64,000 bases of DNA from CAYMPH01 sp964529415 (GCA_964529415.1 CAZGWD010000001.1:62001-126000), one strand, 5' to 3'. Shown: positions 9,179 through 18,601, counted from the stretch's first letter. Notes: a model not told the origin generated them from the letters alone. Numbers and translations are program-made.

Positions 9179-9979
9179 TTAATCAACAGGAATAAAAAAG
9201 CTTTTTGCTGTATTAAAATCTACACCGGAATAAGCCAGAACATAATCTGTTAATTTATTATCGTTTTGAATTATTTCTTTAATATCAACCTCATTTCCGG
9301 AAAAATATCTATACCCTGAATTAGATTTTTTTAATATGGAAAATGCAGCTGCCCAGTCCCATAAATACGATTTCCCGAGAAATGCAACAGTTCTGTTAAC
9401 AGCGCTGTCTGCACAAAGACAGGCATGAAGAGCTGTAGAACCGATATTTCTAATTTTACCGGGAAAATTCAACTTAAAAATCTTTTGTACCTCTGCTGCT
9501 GTAAAAATATTTGTTTCAGTATCAATTATCAGATTTTCATCAGCATTGATTATTTCATCATTCAGGTATGTATTTTTATCATCATTATAAAAAAGCATCC
9601 CGCAGCCCGGAGAATATATAAAACCATAAACCGGTTCAAATCCCTTCAATATACCTATAGAAACACACCAGGTGGGTAAACGCATGCTGTAAACTGCTGT
9701 TCCATCTATAGGATCAATTATTGCGGAAAGTGTATCTTTATTTATATTTTTTTCAAGCTCATCCGATTTTTCTTCACAGATGAAATTCATTTCCGGATAT
9801 TTTTTTAAAATTTCTGAAGTTATAAAATTCTGAACTAAAGTGTCTGCCTGAGTTACAATCGTAGAATCAGCTTTTCTGCTTACAACCGGGCGCGTTCTCT
9901 GAATTGTTAGCGCTTTTTGCCCGGCTTCAGTAATGAGAGTTTTAAAAAAATTAATTTCATCAGATGAGAATATGCTCAT
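9179..9979 (-). CDS. Inositol monophosphatase family protein
   Basis: The 266-residue protein has the metal-binding motifs of the inositol monophosphatase superfamily (SuhB, CysQ, HisN): EE in a CEEKSDE stretch, DPIDGT at residues 89-94 and WDWAA near the C-terminus. Members hydrolyse sugar or nucleotide phosphates with Mg2+; the substrate cannot be set from sequence. Its ATG directly follows the TAG of the upstream lipoprotein gene, so the two are probably translationally coupled. It is the last gene of the leftward series that includes glpD and the phosphohexomutase. Confidence 0.88.
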   Translation of the reverse strand: MSIFSSDEINFFKTLITEAGQKALTIQRTRPVVSRKADSTIVTQADTLVQNFITSEILKKYPEMNFICEEKSDELEKNINKDTLSAIIDPIDGTAVYSMRLPTWCVSIGILKGFEPVYGFIYSPGCGMLFYNDDKNTYLNDEIINADENLIIDTETNIFTAAEVQKIFKLNFPGKIRNIGSTALHACLCADSAVNRTVAFLGKSYLWDWAAAFSILKKSNSGYRYFSGNEVDIKEIIQNDNKLTDYVLAYSGVDFNTAKSFFIPVD

Positions 9980-10504
9980 CTATTCCAGCCTGAAACTTGT
10001 AAAAGTTTCTTCAAACACCGGAATAAGTTTTTTATAATCAGCTTTATCTGCTACAAATGTAACAGTATAAACTGTTTTGTCAGATATAGTAAAATATGAT
10101 TTTGCTATAAAACTGTATTCCCCTATTTTATAAAGATAGCTTACCCATGCTGTCTGCTTTTTATTTACTTCTGTAATGCCTTTATCAAGATCAGTTATTT
10201 TATCGAGCACAACTTTAATGCCGCTGACCTGCATATTTAAAAATGATTCCAGATTCATACCTGCCGGCAGTTCTGTTGTTACAACATTTATATTTTCAGG
10301 GAAAATATCATCCTGGGTAATATCTGTTTTTATCGCAAGCACTGCAGTTTTCTGATCGCCTTCATTTATTTCCCAGCCTGCTGGAAATTTTATTGAGAAT
10401 GAAAACTTTTTATTATAATATCTCCCTGGTTCTTTCTGTTTGCATGATACGCCTGACAGAACAATAATTGCTAAAAGGATAACTGCTGTTTGTTTCATTA
10501 ACAT
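9980..10504 (-). CDS. Lipoprotein, PsbP/DcrB-like fold
   Basis: The 174-residue product opens with a signal peptide ending GVSC (Cys at residue 21). The mature part has a pattern seen in PsbP- and DcrB/LpqN-type lipoproteins: a KFSFSIKFPAGWE stretch, several strands and a final FEETFTSFRL segment. These are small periplasmic or surface lipoproteins of mostly unknown function. A GAGG site lies about eight bases before the ATG at 10504. The gene abuts the inositol-phosphatase gene with no gap. Confidence 0.7.
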   Translation of the reverse strand: MLMKQTAVILLAIIVLSGVSCKQKEPGRYYNKKFSFSIKFPAGWEINEGDQKTAVLAIKTDITQDDIFPENINVVTTELPAGMNLESFLNMQVSGIKVVLDKITDLDKGITEVNKKQTAWVSYLYKIGEYSFIAKSYFTISDKTVYTVTFVADKADYKKLIPVFEETFTSFRLE

Positions 10505-10567
10505 TTTTTACCTCTTTTATTTTTACAGGATTTTAAGATGGTTTTTAAAAAAATTCAGTACTTTTCT

Positions 10568-10690
10568 TGTCATTCAGGTTTTGCAGCTTCCAATCATGCA
10601 AATACCGGTCTTGAACCTTCGGGCGAATTTTATAAATATAATTTATTCTATTAGATTCCGGCATTCCACTGCGCTTCAGCCGGAATGATA
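10568..10690. repeat. Dispersed palindromic repeat (copy E, extended)
   Basis: It starts TGTCATTC and ends AGCCGGAATGATAG, with internal ACCGG and TTCCGGC segments that make several alternative stems. It occupies most of the 201-base gap between the phosphohexomutase and lipoprotein genes. Confidence 0.5.
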
Positions 10691-10705
10691 GAATAAAAAA
10701 TTTCC

Positions 10706-12445
10706 CTAATTTATTAAAGCAATCAGTTCCTTTTTTAAATAAGAAAGCTTTTCTTCGAGTGATTTTTTATCAGAAACAAATGTTTTATCTGATGTCTTCA
10801 TATTAACACTAAGATAAAATTTTATTTTCGGCTCTGTTCCAGATGGACGCATGGATATTTTAGATCCGTCAGATAAATAGAACTGAAGCACATCCGATGC
10901 AGGAAGTCCAGTAATTTTTCCTGATGAACCGGTGTTTATATTTTTTACAGAAAGTTTATTATAATCAAAAATTTCAATTATTTTAAAATTTCCTATTTTT
11001 TCAGGCGGATTCCCGCTGAATTTAATCATGATAGATTTTATCTTTTCAAGACCATCAAGTCCTTTCAATGTAATCGTATGAAGATCTTCCAGATATAAAC
11101 CATACTTAATATAAATATCTTTTAAAACGCCATATATTCCTGACTTATTTGATTTCGCCCACAAAGCCATTTCTGCAAAGAAGCAGCAGGAACTCACAGC
11201 ATCTTTATCTCTAACAAAATCTACAGGAAGATAACCAAAACTTTCCTCTCCTCCGAAAATATACTTTTCAGAAGTTCCTTCCATATCTTTCATTTTTGCA
11301 GCTATCCATTTAAAACCTGTAAGCACATCGTAAATTGAACATTTAAAATCTTCACCGATCACTCGCTGCAGTTCAGTTGTTACAATTGTTTTTATTACAA
11401 CGGCTTTTTCAGGCAATTTTCCGGATTCTTTAAGTTTTGATAAAATATAATATTCGAGAAGTGTTCCAATCTGATTCCCGTTTAACAGTATAAAATTCCC
11501 TGTCTCATCTTTTACTGCAACTCCCATCCTGTCTGAATCAGGATCGGTTGCGAGAACAATATCTGCAATTTCTTTCTCAGCTAAATTGAGTGCAAGCTGA
11601 AGCGCTTCTTTTTCCTCAGGATTCGGAGATTTAACAGTTGGAAAATTTCCATTGGGCTGGAGCTGCTCTTTAACTATTGATATATTATTGTAGCCGAATG
11701 CAGAAAGCATCTGAGGAACAATTTTGTAACCGGTTCCGTGGATTGGCGTGTACACAATTTTTATTCCTGAGCCATCAGCATGTGAAATATTCTTTGATAA
11801 TTTAGTTTTGTATGAATCAATAATTTCAGGGCCTATAATTTTAATCAGTCCTGATTTCACTGCATCTGCAAAATTTATCTTTTTAATATCAGAAATAGAC
11901 TTAACGTCTTTAACTTTTTTAATAATTTCCTTGTCATAAGGAGGCACAATCTGCCCGCCGTCATTCCAGTAGACTTTGTAGCCGTTGTATTCAGGGGGAT
12001 TGTGGCTCGCTGTAATAACTATGCCTGAAAGCGCTCCGAGCTCCCTGATTGCAAAAGAGCACAGTGGTGTAGGCATGATATCATCAAAATAAAAAACCTG
12101 TATTCCATTCGCAGCAAAAATTTCCGCTGATTCCTTTGCGAATATATCCGACATTCTGCGGGAATCTCTTGCAATAACAACACCGCTTTCTTTATTTGAA
12201 CCGGAATTAATATAAACAGATAATCCCTGGGTTGTCATTCCAACAGTATAAATATTCATCCTGTTCGTGCCTGCACCTATAACACCGCGAAGGCCGCCTG
12301 TTCCGAATTCCAGCTGGGCATAGAACCGCTCAGTTAATTCCTTCTCATCGCCTGAATCAGAAAGTTTTTTAACTTCTGAAATTGTTGCTTTGTCAAATGG
12401 AGCCTGACTCCACTCCTGAATTCGTGCTTTAACTAAATCATCCAT
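10706..12445 (-). CDS. Phosphohexomutase (phosphoglucomutase/phosphomannomutase family)
   Basis: The 579-residue length and N-terminal sequence place it with the long PGM2-like alpha-D-phosphohexomutases. Motifs are the active serine loop TASHNP (Ser about 147), the metal loop DPDSDR, the sugar loop GGEESFGY and the phosphate-binding loop RPSGTEPKIKFY, so all four functional loops are intact. It interconverts hexose 1- and 6-phosphates for cell-envelope sugar synthesis or glycogen. An AGGA site precedes the ATG. It is 13 bases downstream of the AGPS-like gene on the same strand, an operon-like spacing. Confidence 0.93.
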   Translation of the reverse strand: MDDLVKARIQEWSQAPFDKATISEVKKLSDSGDEKELTERFYAQLEFGTGGLRGVIGAGTNRMNIYTVGMTTQGLSVYINSGSNKESGVVIARDSRRMSDIFAKESAEIFAANGIQVFYFDDIMPTPLCSFAIRELGALSGIVITASHNPPEYNGYKVYWNDGGQIVPPYDKEIIKKVKDVKSISDIKKINFADAVKSGLIKIIGPEIIDSYKTKLSKNISHADGSGIKIVYTPIHGTGYKIVPQMLSAFGYNNISIVKEQLQPNGNFPTVKSPNPEEKEALQLALNLAEKEIADIVLATDPDSDRMGVAVKDETGNFILLNGNQIGTLLEYYILSKLKESGKLPEKAVVIKTIVTTELQRVIGEDFKCSIYDVLTGFKWIAAKMKDMEGTSEKYIFGGEESFGYLPVDFVRDKDAVSSCCFFAEMALWAKSNKSGIYGVLKDIYIKYGLYLEDLHTITLKGLDGLEKIKSIMIKFSGNPPEKIGNFKIIEIFDYNKLSVKNINTGSSGKITGLPASDVLQFYLSDGSKISMRPSGTEPKIKFYLSVNMKTSDKTFVSDKKSLEEKLSYLKKELIALIN

Positions 12446-12458
12446 ATATTTTCCTGAT

Positions 12459-14135
12459 TTATAATCCTAATTGACCGGGGTTCATAATTCCCTTAGGATC
12501 AAAATGTTTTTTCAGAGCTTTTAAAATTGCCATTTGCTCTTTACCAAGATGCTTTTCCATCCACGGCGCTATCATTTTCCCAACTCCATGATGATGGCTG
12601 AGCGACCCGCCATTTTTGTGAATGGCTTCAATAACTCCAGTGTGAAACTTTTTATACTCGGCAAAATTTTTAAACTTCCCGATAAAAATCCAGTACAGAT
12701 TTGTGCCTTGAGGATAAAAATGCGATGCGTGAGTCATGCACACGGTTTGAGGTCTTGATTTGATATACTCCCTTACACCTTCATGCACCTGGTGAAGTTT
12801 GTCCCAGGAAACGCCTGATTCAAGAGTATCAATTATAATACCATAATCGTGCAGGTCTTCTCTCATATACGGGTCTTTATATCTTCCGTGCTCCCATTTC
12901 GATACAGGGTAGCCTGATATATACATGGCCCCGTTTTTTTTGCATATTTTGTGAATCTGCTTTTTAACATTCGCTGAAAAATGTTTTTCACCCTCTGTTT
13001 GCCCTATTAGAAGACATCTCTGCATGGGCTTGAATCCTCTGAGGCTGATCCCTTTATCAATAATTGTTCCTTCAATGCCGTACAGTTTCATAGCAACATC
13101 AGTTTCTTCCGGGTCTGATATTCTGAAAACAGCAGGCATTCCGAATTCGCTCTGGGATATTTCTCTGGATGCAATAACTGCTTTTTCCCAGGTAGGAAAA
13201 ATGTATGAAAACTTTTTCCTGTTTTCTGGCATGTACCTGAAAATTTTCATTTCAACTTCAACAAGTATTCCGAAAGTGCCTTCGCTTCCTTTCATTATAT
13301 CATTTATTTTAGGGCCTGTTGCTGTTGCAGGGAAACTTAAAGTTTTAAAACTTCCGGCAGGAGTAACATACTCCTGGGAAATTACAAGATCATAAGCGTC
13401 ACCATAATATGATGACTGCTGCCCCGAACCGAGTGTTACGATCCAGCCGCCAACAGTTGAGTATTCAAAAGACTGGGGGAAATGCCCGCATGTATAGTTT
13501 CTTGAAGCATTAAGCTTTGTTGTAGCATGATTCAGAGAATATTCATATTCAGGACCGAACATTCCAGGCTGAACCAGTGCTGTATGATTGGTTTCGTTTA
13601 TTTCCAGCAGACGGTTCATGTAAGTGCCCATAACAAGACAAATTCCGCTTTTATATTGCGAAAGTCCCAGATTAACTGACGAGCCTCCGCCGTAAACATA
13701 AACCGGAATATTTTTTCTGGAACAGAACTCTACAATTTTTTTTACTTCAATTTTATTTCTTGGATGAACAACAGCATCAGCAGCATTTTTAACAATGCCT
13801 GCGCGGAGATTTTCAGCCTCTTCCATTGTTTTTCCGGATGAGTATCTGACGCGCGAATATCCATCAACAGAAACATTTTCTTTTCCGCAGATTTTCACAA
13901 GAGATTCTATTGTTGAAGATGACAGCCTGCTTTTTTTATTAAATTTTACAGTTTCATCTCCGGTATTTACCGGTTTCTGAAAATCATCATCAGAAATATT
14001 AAAAAGTTCCTTCATCATTTTATACAGACTCGGGTTAGGATGCTTATATTCTTCCGGAGCTCCCCATTTAAAAATGGATCTGTATGAATTTTCTTTTGGA
14101 GCTTCTTCTCTCCAGGCCGGTGTAAAATTTTTCAT
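12459..14135 (-). CDS. FAD-binding oxidase of the alkyldihydroxyacetonephosphate synthase (AGPS) family
   Basis: The 558-residue protein has a vanillyl-alcohol-oxidase-type FAD domain with the PYVYGGGSSVN-like loop (here VYVYGGGSSVNLG), a GHFPQSFEYSTVGGW block typical of AGPS, and SHHHGVGK, whose three consecutive His (514-516) correspond to the AGPS active-site motif. It ends in the family signature FDPKGIMNPG. AGPS swaps the acyl chain of acyl-DHAP for an alkyl ether. Bacterial relatives are often annotated only as FAD oxidases, so ether-lipid synthesis is an inference. The neighbouring glpD, which makes DHAP, supports a glycerophosphate role. Confidence 0.82.
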   Translation of the reverse strand: MKNFTPAWREEAPKENSYRSIFKWGAPEEYKHPNPSLYKMMKELFNISDDDFQKPVNTGDETVKFNKKSRLSSSTIESLVKICGKENVSVDGYSRVRYSSGKTMEEAENLRAGIVKNAADAVVHPRNKIEVKKIVEFCSRKNIPVYVYGGGSSVNLGLSQYKSGICLVMGTYMNRLLEINETNHTALVQPGMFGPEYEYSLNHATTKLNASRNYTCGHFPQSFEYSTVGGWIVTLGSGQQSSYYGDAYDLVISQEYVTPAGSFKTLSFPATATGPKINDIMKGSEGTFGILVEVEMKIFRYMPENRKKFSYIFPTWEKAVIASREISQSEFGMPAVFRISDPEETDVAMKLYGIEGTIIDKGISLRGFKPMQRCLLIGQTEGEKHFSANVKKQIHKICKKNGAMYISGYPVSKWEHGRYKDPYMREDLHDYGIIIDTLESGVSWDKLHQVHEGVREYIKSRPQTVCMTHASHFYPQGTNLYWIFIGKFKNFAEYKKFHTGVIEAIHKNGGSLSHHHGVGKMIAPWMEKHLGKEQMAILKALKKHFDPKGIMNPGQLGL

Positions 14136-14224
14136 TTTTAAAACTCCATTAATTTAAAATACTTCACATTTGATATTTTTAAAATAAGCGCACCTATCAA
14201 AGATTTGGGGAGCTTATAAAATTT

Positions 14225-15868
14225 TTATTTTGTCGGAACTTTAACTGCCTGCTCTGCTGCAGCAAGCTCACTGTCTATTTTTTTCTTGTTCCAGCCGAGC
14301 TCTTTGCCTGCAATAAGTGCTGCTTTTTCAAGAATCTTTTTGCCAGGATTGCCGAGAGTTCCGATTCCAGTCCTTCTCATAATAACATCTGGTAGTGTTT
14401 TTGCCATTTCATTTTTTACAGTATATAAAACTTCAGCAGCTATTTCCCCGTCGTGAGACATTTCCTCTTTTAAAAATTTATCTTTTTTAGCAAGATTTAA
14501 AATAGCACTGCTTTCTGTTCCGTAATTTTTTGAAACATAATCTATAGTATCTGCGCTGAATTCCCCGAAAGACTTTCTGTTCGATTCAAGAAATTCCTCC
14601 ATGGAATTAATATCTGATCCAAATAAATAATTTTTATCTGTCTGCGATTCAGGAAGAATTATATTCAATTTTTTCTCAACCATTTCAACAACACTCAGCG
14701 CAAGATTTCTGCTGGTTGTATATTTTCCGCCTTCTACAGTTATTAAACCGTCAAAACCGTCTTCCCTGTTATCATAAATTTCGTATTTTCTTGATGACTG
14801 ATACGTTCCCTCAGTCTGTTCATCAACAAGAGGGCGCATTCCGCCATAGGCAAACAGAACATCTTTCATGGAAAACTTTCCGTCCCCGTAAGCTCCATTC
14901 ATATCATCAATCAATCCCTGAATGCTTTTTGCTGTTACCCTGTATTTGTCTGGGTTTCCTTCATATTCTTTATCTGTAGTTCCTGTTATAGAATGGCCTC
15001 TCCATGGCACTGTGAAAAAATGCCTGCCCTTCGGAGTAAAAAGAACAACAGAACCTGCGTTTGATATTTTTTTTGTTATTATATGTATTCCTTCAGATCT
15101 TTTTATATGATGCGTTCCTTTTGTTTTTTTATAAGCAAGATTTAAAACTATATCAGCCCAGGGCCCTGCACAGTTAATTACAAGTTTTGATTTAATATCA
15201 ACTGCCTTGCCTTTTGGAGAAAGAGAATCAATACATTTAATACCGGTAATTTTTCCATCTGTTCCCTGAATGAAATCAAGAGCTTCTGTATAATTTGCAA
15301 CTGAAGCGCCGCATTTCACTGCTGATTTTATGAAAGCAAGAGTCAGCCTTTCAGGCGCAATGCTCTGGCAGTCATAATAAACTGAAGATCCTGTTAATCC
15401 TTCTTTTCTTAAATTAGGTTCAAGTTTTTCTGTATCGGTTTTACTGAGCCAGCGGTGATTCTTAATAGCTTTGGATTTATCCCATGTTGATGCTTTATCA
15501 TAGGCTATAATATCGTATAAAGTAAGACCCGTTCTAATCAGCAGCTTGCTCGACTTAAATTTTTTTGTATGAGGAAATAAAAATGGTATAGGATAAACAA
15601 GATTGGGTGCTATGTTCTCAAGAATTCTTCTCTCTTTAAGAGATTCCCTGACAAGAGAAAATTCCATATTGTTAAGATAACGCAAGCCACCGTGAATAAG
15701 CTTTGATGTTGCAGCAGATGTTGCCCATCCGAAATCGTTCTTTTCAATTAATGCTGTTTTCAGTCCCCTTGATGAAGCATCGTATGCAACTGCAGCACCT
15801 GTAATGCCGCCGCCGATAATCAATACATCAAAAGAATCCCCTTTGAAATTTTCAATAAATCTTTTCAT
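14225..15868 (-). CDS. glpD: Glycerol-3-phosphate dehydrogenase/oxidase
   Basis: The start at 15868 follows a GAGGA site. An ORF extension to 15937 would add 23 residues without homology and overlap the J-domain gene. The protein opens with a dinucleotide-binding GGGITGAA loop for FAD, then ATSAATSKLIHGGLRYL, the signature of GlpD/GlpA enzymes, and has a C-terminal helical DAO_C domain. It oxidises glycerol-3-phosphate to DHAP at the membrane and passes electrons to quinone. It sits between the J-domain and AGPS-like genes in a leftward series. Confidence 0.95.
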   Translation of the reverse strand: MKRFIENFKGDSFDVLIIGGGITGAAVAYDASSRGLKTALIEKNDFGWATSAATSKLIHGGLRYLNNMEFSLVRESLKERRILENIAPNLVYPIPFLFPHTKKFKSSKLLIRTGLTLYDIIAYDKASTWDKSKAIKNHRWLSKTDTEKLEPNLRKEGLTGSSVYYDCQSIAPERLTLAFIKSAVKCGASVANYTEALDFIQGTDGKITGIKCIDSLSPKGKAVDIKSKLVINCAGPWADIVLNLAYKKTKGTHHIKRSEGIHIITKKISNAGSVVLFTPKGRHFFTVPWRGHSITGTTDKEYEGNPDKYRVTAKSIQGLIDDMNGAYGDGKFSMKDVLFAYGGMRPLVDEQTEGTYQSSRKYEIYDNREDGFDGLITVEGGKYTTSRNLALSVVEMVEKKLNIILPESQTDKNYLFGSDINSMEEFLESNRKSFGEFSADTIDYVSKNYGTESSAILNLAKKDKFLKEEMSHDGEIAAEVLYTVKNEMAKTLPDVIMRRTGIGTLGNPGKKILEKAALIAGKELGWNKKKIDSELAAAEQAVKVPTK

Positions 15869-15933
15869 TTTTCCTCGCTTTTTTATTATACTAAATATAA
15901 AAAATCTTTTCCTTCCCTCTGTCAAACCATTAT

Positions 15934-16776
15934 TCATTCATTAAAAAAAAGATTAATATATTTTATCAGGGAATTATTATAATCTTTTTTTATCGAAGTC
16001 TCAATGCGCCAGGATGATTCAGGAAATGAATCGAGTGTTTTTTCAAAAATTCTGTCAGCTCTTATAAGGCCGGATAATGCAAATTCCTGTTTAAAAAATC
16101 CTCTGTTATGCCTGTCAAAAAAAATTTCTTTCTGGGAGGCGTGCAGAATTTCATCTCCGGATTTATACATTCTATAAGCTTCAACATCTCTGCTGTTTGC
16201 GTATGAATCTATTACATTCAAACATTCACCTGCCCTGTAGAAATTAAAGAGCATTTCAGAAAAAAGTTCAAAGTGCTCTTTGAGTTCATGATCATCTGTA
16301 AGTTCAATTAGAGACAAGCACTGGTGGTAGCTTTTCTTTAGCACTTTCACAATATCGTTGTAAATTCTTGAGTTGGATGCATTTTCACGCCTTAATAAAT
16401 TATTCAGATTATATTGAAAAAATTTATATAATGCATCATTAACAGATTCCCTGATTTTACTGAATCTTTCAATCAGTGTGTCGATATTTTCGTATTGCTT
16501 CTTTCCTGGTTGAGGTTCCTTTCGTGGTTCATCAGGTTTTTTTTTAACTGACGGCTCTGAAATTATTTCATTATTTTTAAATCTGTAGGATATAATAGAG
16601 CTGTATGCAATATTAATTCTGGACATAGCTTCAGTTGCCCATTCAATTCTACCTCGATTTTTGTCCGGGTGATATTTAAACGCGAGCTTTTTAAATGCGG
16701 AATTTATTTCTTCAGTAGAAGAATTCGCACTTACGTTTAATGTTTTATAATGATTTAAAATTTCAATGCGGTTCAT
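15934..16776 (-). CDS. J-domain protein of unknown role
   Basis: The first ~65 residues form a J domain with the HPD motif at residues 36-38, the part that stimulates DnaK ATPase. The remaining ~200 residues are helical and lack the Gly/Phe linker, zinc fingers and substrate domains of DnaJ, so this is a type III J protein with its own client or location. No signal peptide or membrane segment is visible. It heads the leftward gene series containing glpD. Confidence 0.8.
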   Translation of the reverse strand: MNRIEILNHYKTLNVSANSSTEEINSAFKKLAFKYHPDKNRGRIEWATEAMSRINIAYSSIISYRFKNNEIISEPSVKKKPDEPRKEPQPGKKQYENIDTLIERFSKIRESVNDALYKFFQYNLNNLLRRENASNSRIYNDIVKVLKKSYHQCLSLIELTDDHELKEHFELFSEMLFNFYRAGECLNVIDSYANSRDVEAYRMYKSGDEILHASQKEIFFDRHNRGFFKQEFALSGLIRADRIFEKTLDSFPESSWRIETSIKKDYNNSLIKYINLFFNE

Positions 16777-16875
16777 TTATTTTTTATAAATATGGAATGA
16801 TTTAATAAAAAATATTTATTGCGGATTAAATTACAAGGAAATAATTAAAAAAGAAGTATTTTAAAAAAAATTCAC

Positions 16876-16904
16876 TTGACATGTAAACCAGTGTATGCTA
16901 CATT
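16876..16904 (+). promoter_or_regulatory. lexA promoter with probable operator
   Basis: TTGACA at 16876-16881, a 17-base spacer and TACATT at 16899-16904, with an extended -10 TGC just before it. An imperfect inverted repeat, ATGTAAAC at 16881-16888 and GTTTATAT at 16908-16915, brackets the -10 and may be the LexA operator. The gap 16777-16933 has no gene. Confidence 0.65.
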
Positions 16905-16933
16905 GATGTTTATATATAATAAAAGAGGCTAAT

Positions 16934-17554
16934 ATGACAAAAAGTGCTGATAAAAAACTTACAGATAAACAATCAAACATTCTTGAGTTTATCAAAAAAA
17001 ATACAAAAGAATCCGGGTTTCCTCCTTCAGTCAGAGAAATTGGAGAAAATTTCGGTATTACAGTAAAAGGCGCATATGATCATATAAAGGCTATTGAAAA
17101 AAAAGGATTCATTACAACGCAGCAGAATAAATCCAGAGCCATTGTTGTTGTAGATAAGGGCGAAGAGGAGGTTTCAGCTGAATCAATTACCATTCCGCTT
17201 GTTGGAAGAATAGCAGCAGGTGCTCCTATTTTTGCCCAGGAAAATATCGAGAATCAGTTAAGTTTCCCTAAAGCTATGTTGTCAAACGGTGAATATTTTG
17301 CACTGAGCATAAAAGGCGATTCAATGATAGAAGCAGGTATTTTCGATAACGATATAGCAATTATAAGAAAGCAGAGCAGTGCAGATAATGGCGATATAAT
17401 CGCAGCTTTACTCGATGATGAAGCTACATTAAAAACTTTAAATAAAACAAAAGGCAAAGTATTTCTCAATCCTGCAAATAAAGCCTACAAGCCGATCGAA
17501 GCTAATAATGTTACAGTACTTGGCAAGCTCGCAGCTGTTTTCAGGAAATACTAA
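16934..17554 (+). CDS. lexA: LexA repressor
   Basis: The 206-residue protein has an N-terminal winged helix (TDKQSNILEFI...VREIGENFGIT) and a C-terminal S24 self-cleavage domain. The scissile Ala95-Gly96 pair (AAGAP), the nucleophile Ser130 (KGDSM) and the general base Lys167 (ATLK) are all present, so RecA-stimulated autocleavage should work. Recognition-helix residues VKGAYDHIKAIEKKG resemble spirochaete LexA. An AGAGG site precedes the ATG and a good promoter lies upstream. It is a single-gene unit followed by a palindromic repeat. Confidence 0.97.
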   Translation: MTKSADKKLTDKQSNILEFIKKNTKESGFPPSVREIGENFGITVKGAYDHIKAIEKKGFITTQQNKSRAIVVVDKGEEEVSAESITIPLVGRIAAGAPIFAQENIENQLSFPKAMLSNGEYFALSIKGDSMIEAGIFDNDIAIIRKQSSADNGDIIAALLDDEATLKTLNKTKGKVFLNPANKAYKPIEANNVTVLGKLAAVFRKY

Positions 17555-17579
17555 GAAAAACTTGTGAAGTTACTTCTCG

Positions 17580-17662
17580 CGTCATTCCTGCGAATGCAGA
17601 AATCTCACAGATAAAATATAAAGAGATTCCGGAATTTTATTTCACTACAGCCGGAAAGTCAG
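17580..17662. repeat. Dispersed palindromic repeat (copy F)
   Basis: CGTCATTCCTGCGAATGCAG and AATCTCACAG are followed by GAGATTCCGGAAT and GCCGGAAAGTCAG. It is a diverged copy of the family just after lexA and could serve as its transcription end. Confidence 0.45.
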
Positions 17663-17724
17663 ATTCACAACATATCAAAAATAAGTCTTAGCTTAAAAAA
17701 TATTTAATAATCAAGGAGAACCCG

Positions 17725-17991
17725 ATGGAAAAAATTTATAAAAATTGTCAAAGCTGCGGTATGCCGATGAAACAGGATCCAATGGGTGGAAGTACTAATT
17801 CTGATAAATCAAAAAATTTAATGTATTGCAGCTATTGCTATCAGGATGGAAAATTCACTCAACCGGAAATGACAGCTGATGAAATGAAAGCATTTGTAAA
17901 AGAGAAATTAATTGAGATGAAAATCCCGAAGTTTCTCACAGGCTTATTTACAATGGGAATTCCAAAACTTGAAAGATGGAAAAAAGTTTAG
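17725..17991 (+). CDS. Small zinc-ribbon protein
   Basis: The 88-residue protein has CQSCGMP near the start and CSYC about 20 residues later, the four-Cys pattern of the putative zinc-ribbon family found as small stand-alone proteins in many bacteria. The C-terminal half is a helical hydrophobic-basic segment. AAGGAG is correctly spaced before the ATG. The role is unknown; related proteins are usually annotated only as zinc ribbon. Confidence 0.8.
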   Translation: MEKIYKNCQSCGMPMKQDPMGGSTNSDKSKNLMYCSYCYQDGKFTQPEMTADEMKAFVKEKLIEMKIPKFLTGLFTMGIPKLERWKKV

Positions 17992-18016
17992 TTATCTTTA
18001 TTCTCTAAAAAAAATA

Positions 18017-18601
18017 TTACAGTATTTTTAATCCGATTTCCATTATATCTTCATTCAATAAATCAGTATCAACACCAGGATTTAACTGTGTTAATAATTC
18101 CATGCTGATATTTTCATTAAATACTTTTAAGATTTTTTCTGAAGATATTTCCACTTCAAAATACTCCAAAGCAAACTTTTGATACTTTGAAACCGGATCA
18201 GTAAAAATATCAAGCCATTCATTTTCGCCGTTACCGGCATTATTCCAATTCCCATCTATATTCCAGTATAGAAATGATAATTCTTCAATATAAAAAGCTG
18301 GTTCATTTAAAAAAGCAAATAATTCATTTTTAATTTCATCAGGGAAATTATTTATTTTTTTAAAAATTTTCACTTTATTATCAATTTTTTTATCAATTAC
18401 TTTTATAAAGCATTTTTTATCTTTGAATATAATAAAAAAATGATTGCCTGATCCATCTCTCAAGGATCCCATTTCTTCTGACTCGCTCCATTGGGAATCA
18501 AATGAATAATACCTGAATTCCCATTCCTGTTCAAAAACAGCATCCAGCAATGCAATTTTTTTTGAAATATTTTTTACGTTATTTATATCCGGTAAATTCA
18601 T
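18017..18601 (-). CDS. Conserved hypothetical protein
   Basis: The 194-residue acidic soluble protein has no signal peptide or membrane segment. Its N-terminal region (EQEWEFRYYSFDSQW, then GSLRDGSGNHFFI) has the look of a conserved family of unknown function. Such small acidic proteins are sometimes immunity-like partners, but no toxin gene is adjacent. Function is not assigned. It converges on the zinc-ribbon gene with a 25-base gap. Confidence 0.65.
   Translation of the reverse strand: MNLPDINNVKNISKKIALLDAVFEQEWEFRYYSFDSQWSESEEMGSLRDGSGNHFFIIFKDKKCFIKVIDKKIDNKVKIFKKINNFPDEIKNELFAFLNEPAFYIEELSFLYWNIDGNWNNAGNGENEWLDIFTDPVSKYQKFALEYFEVEISSEKILKVFNENISMELLTQLNPGVDTDLLNEDIMEIGLKIL

Noticed and set aside
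15868..15937. Longer start for glpD overlapping the J-domain gene
   Set aside because: GAGGA precedes the ATG at 15868 and the FAD-binding start of the family follows it; the extension is hydrophobic-basic without homology.
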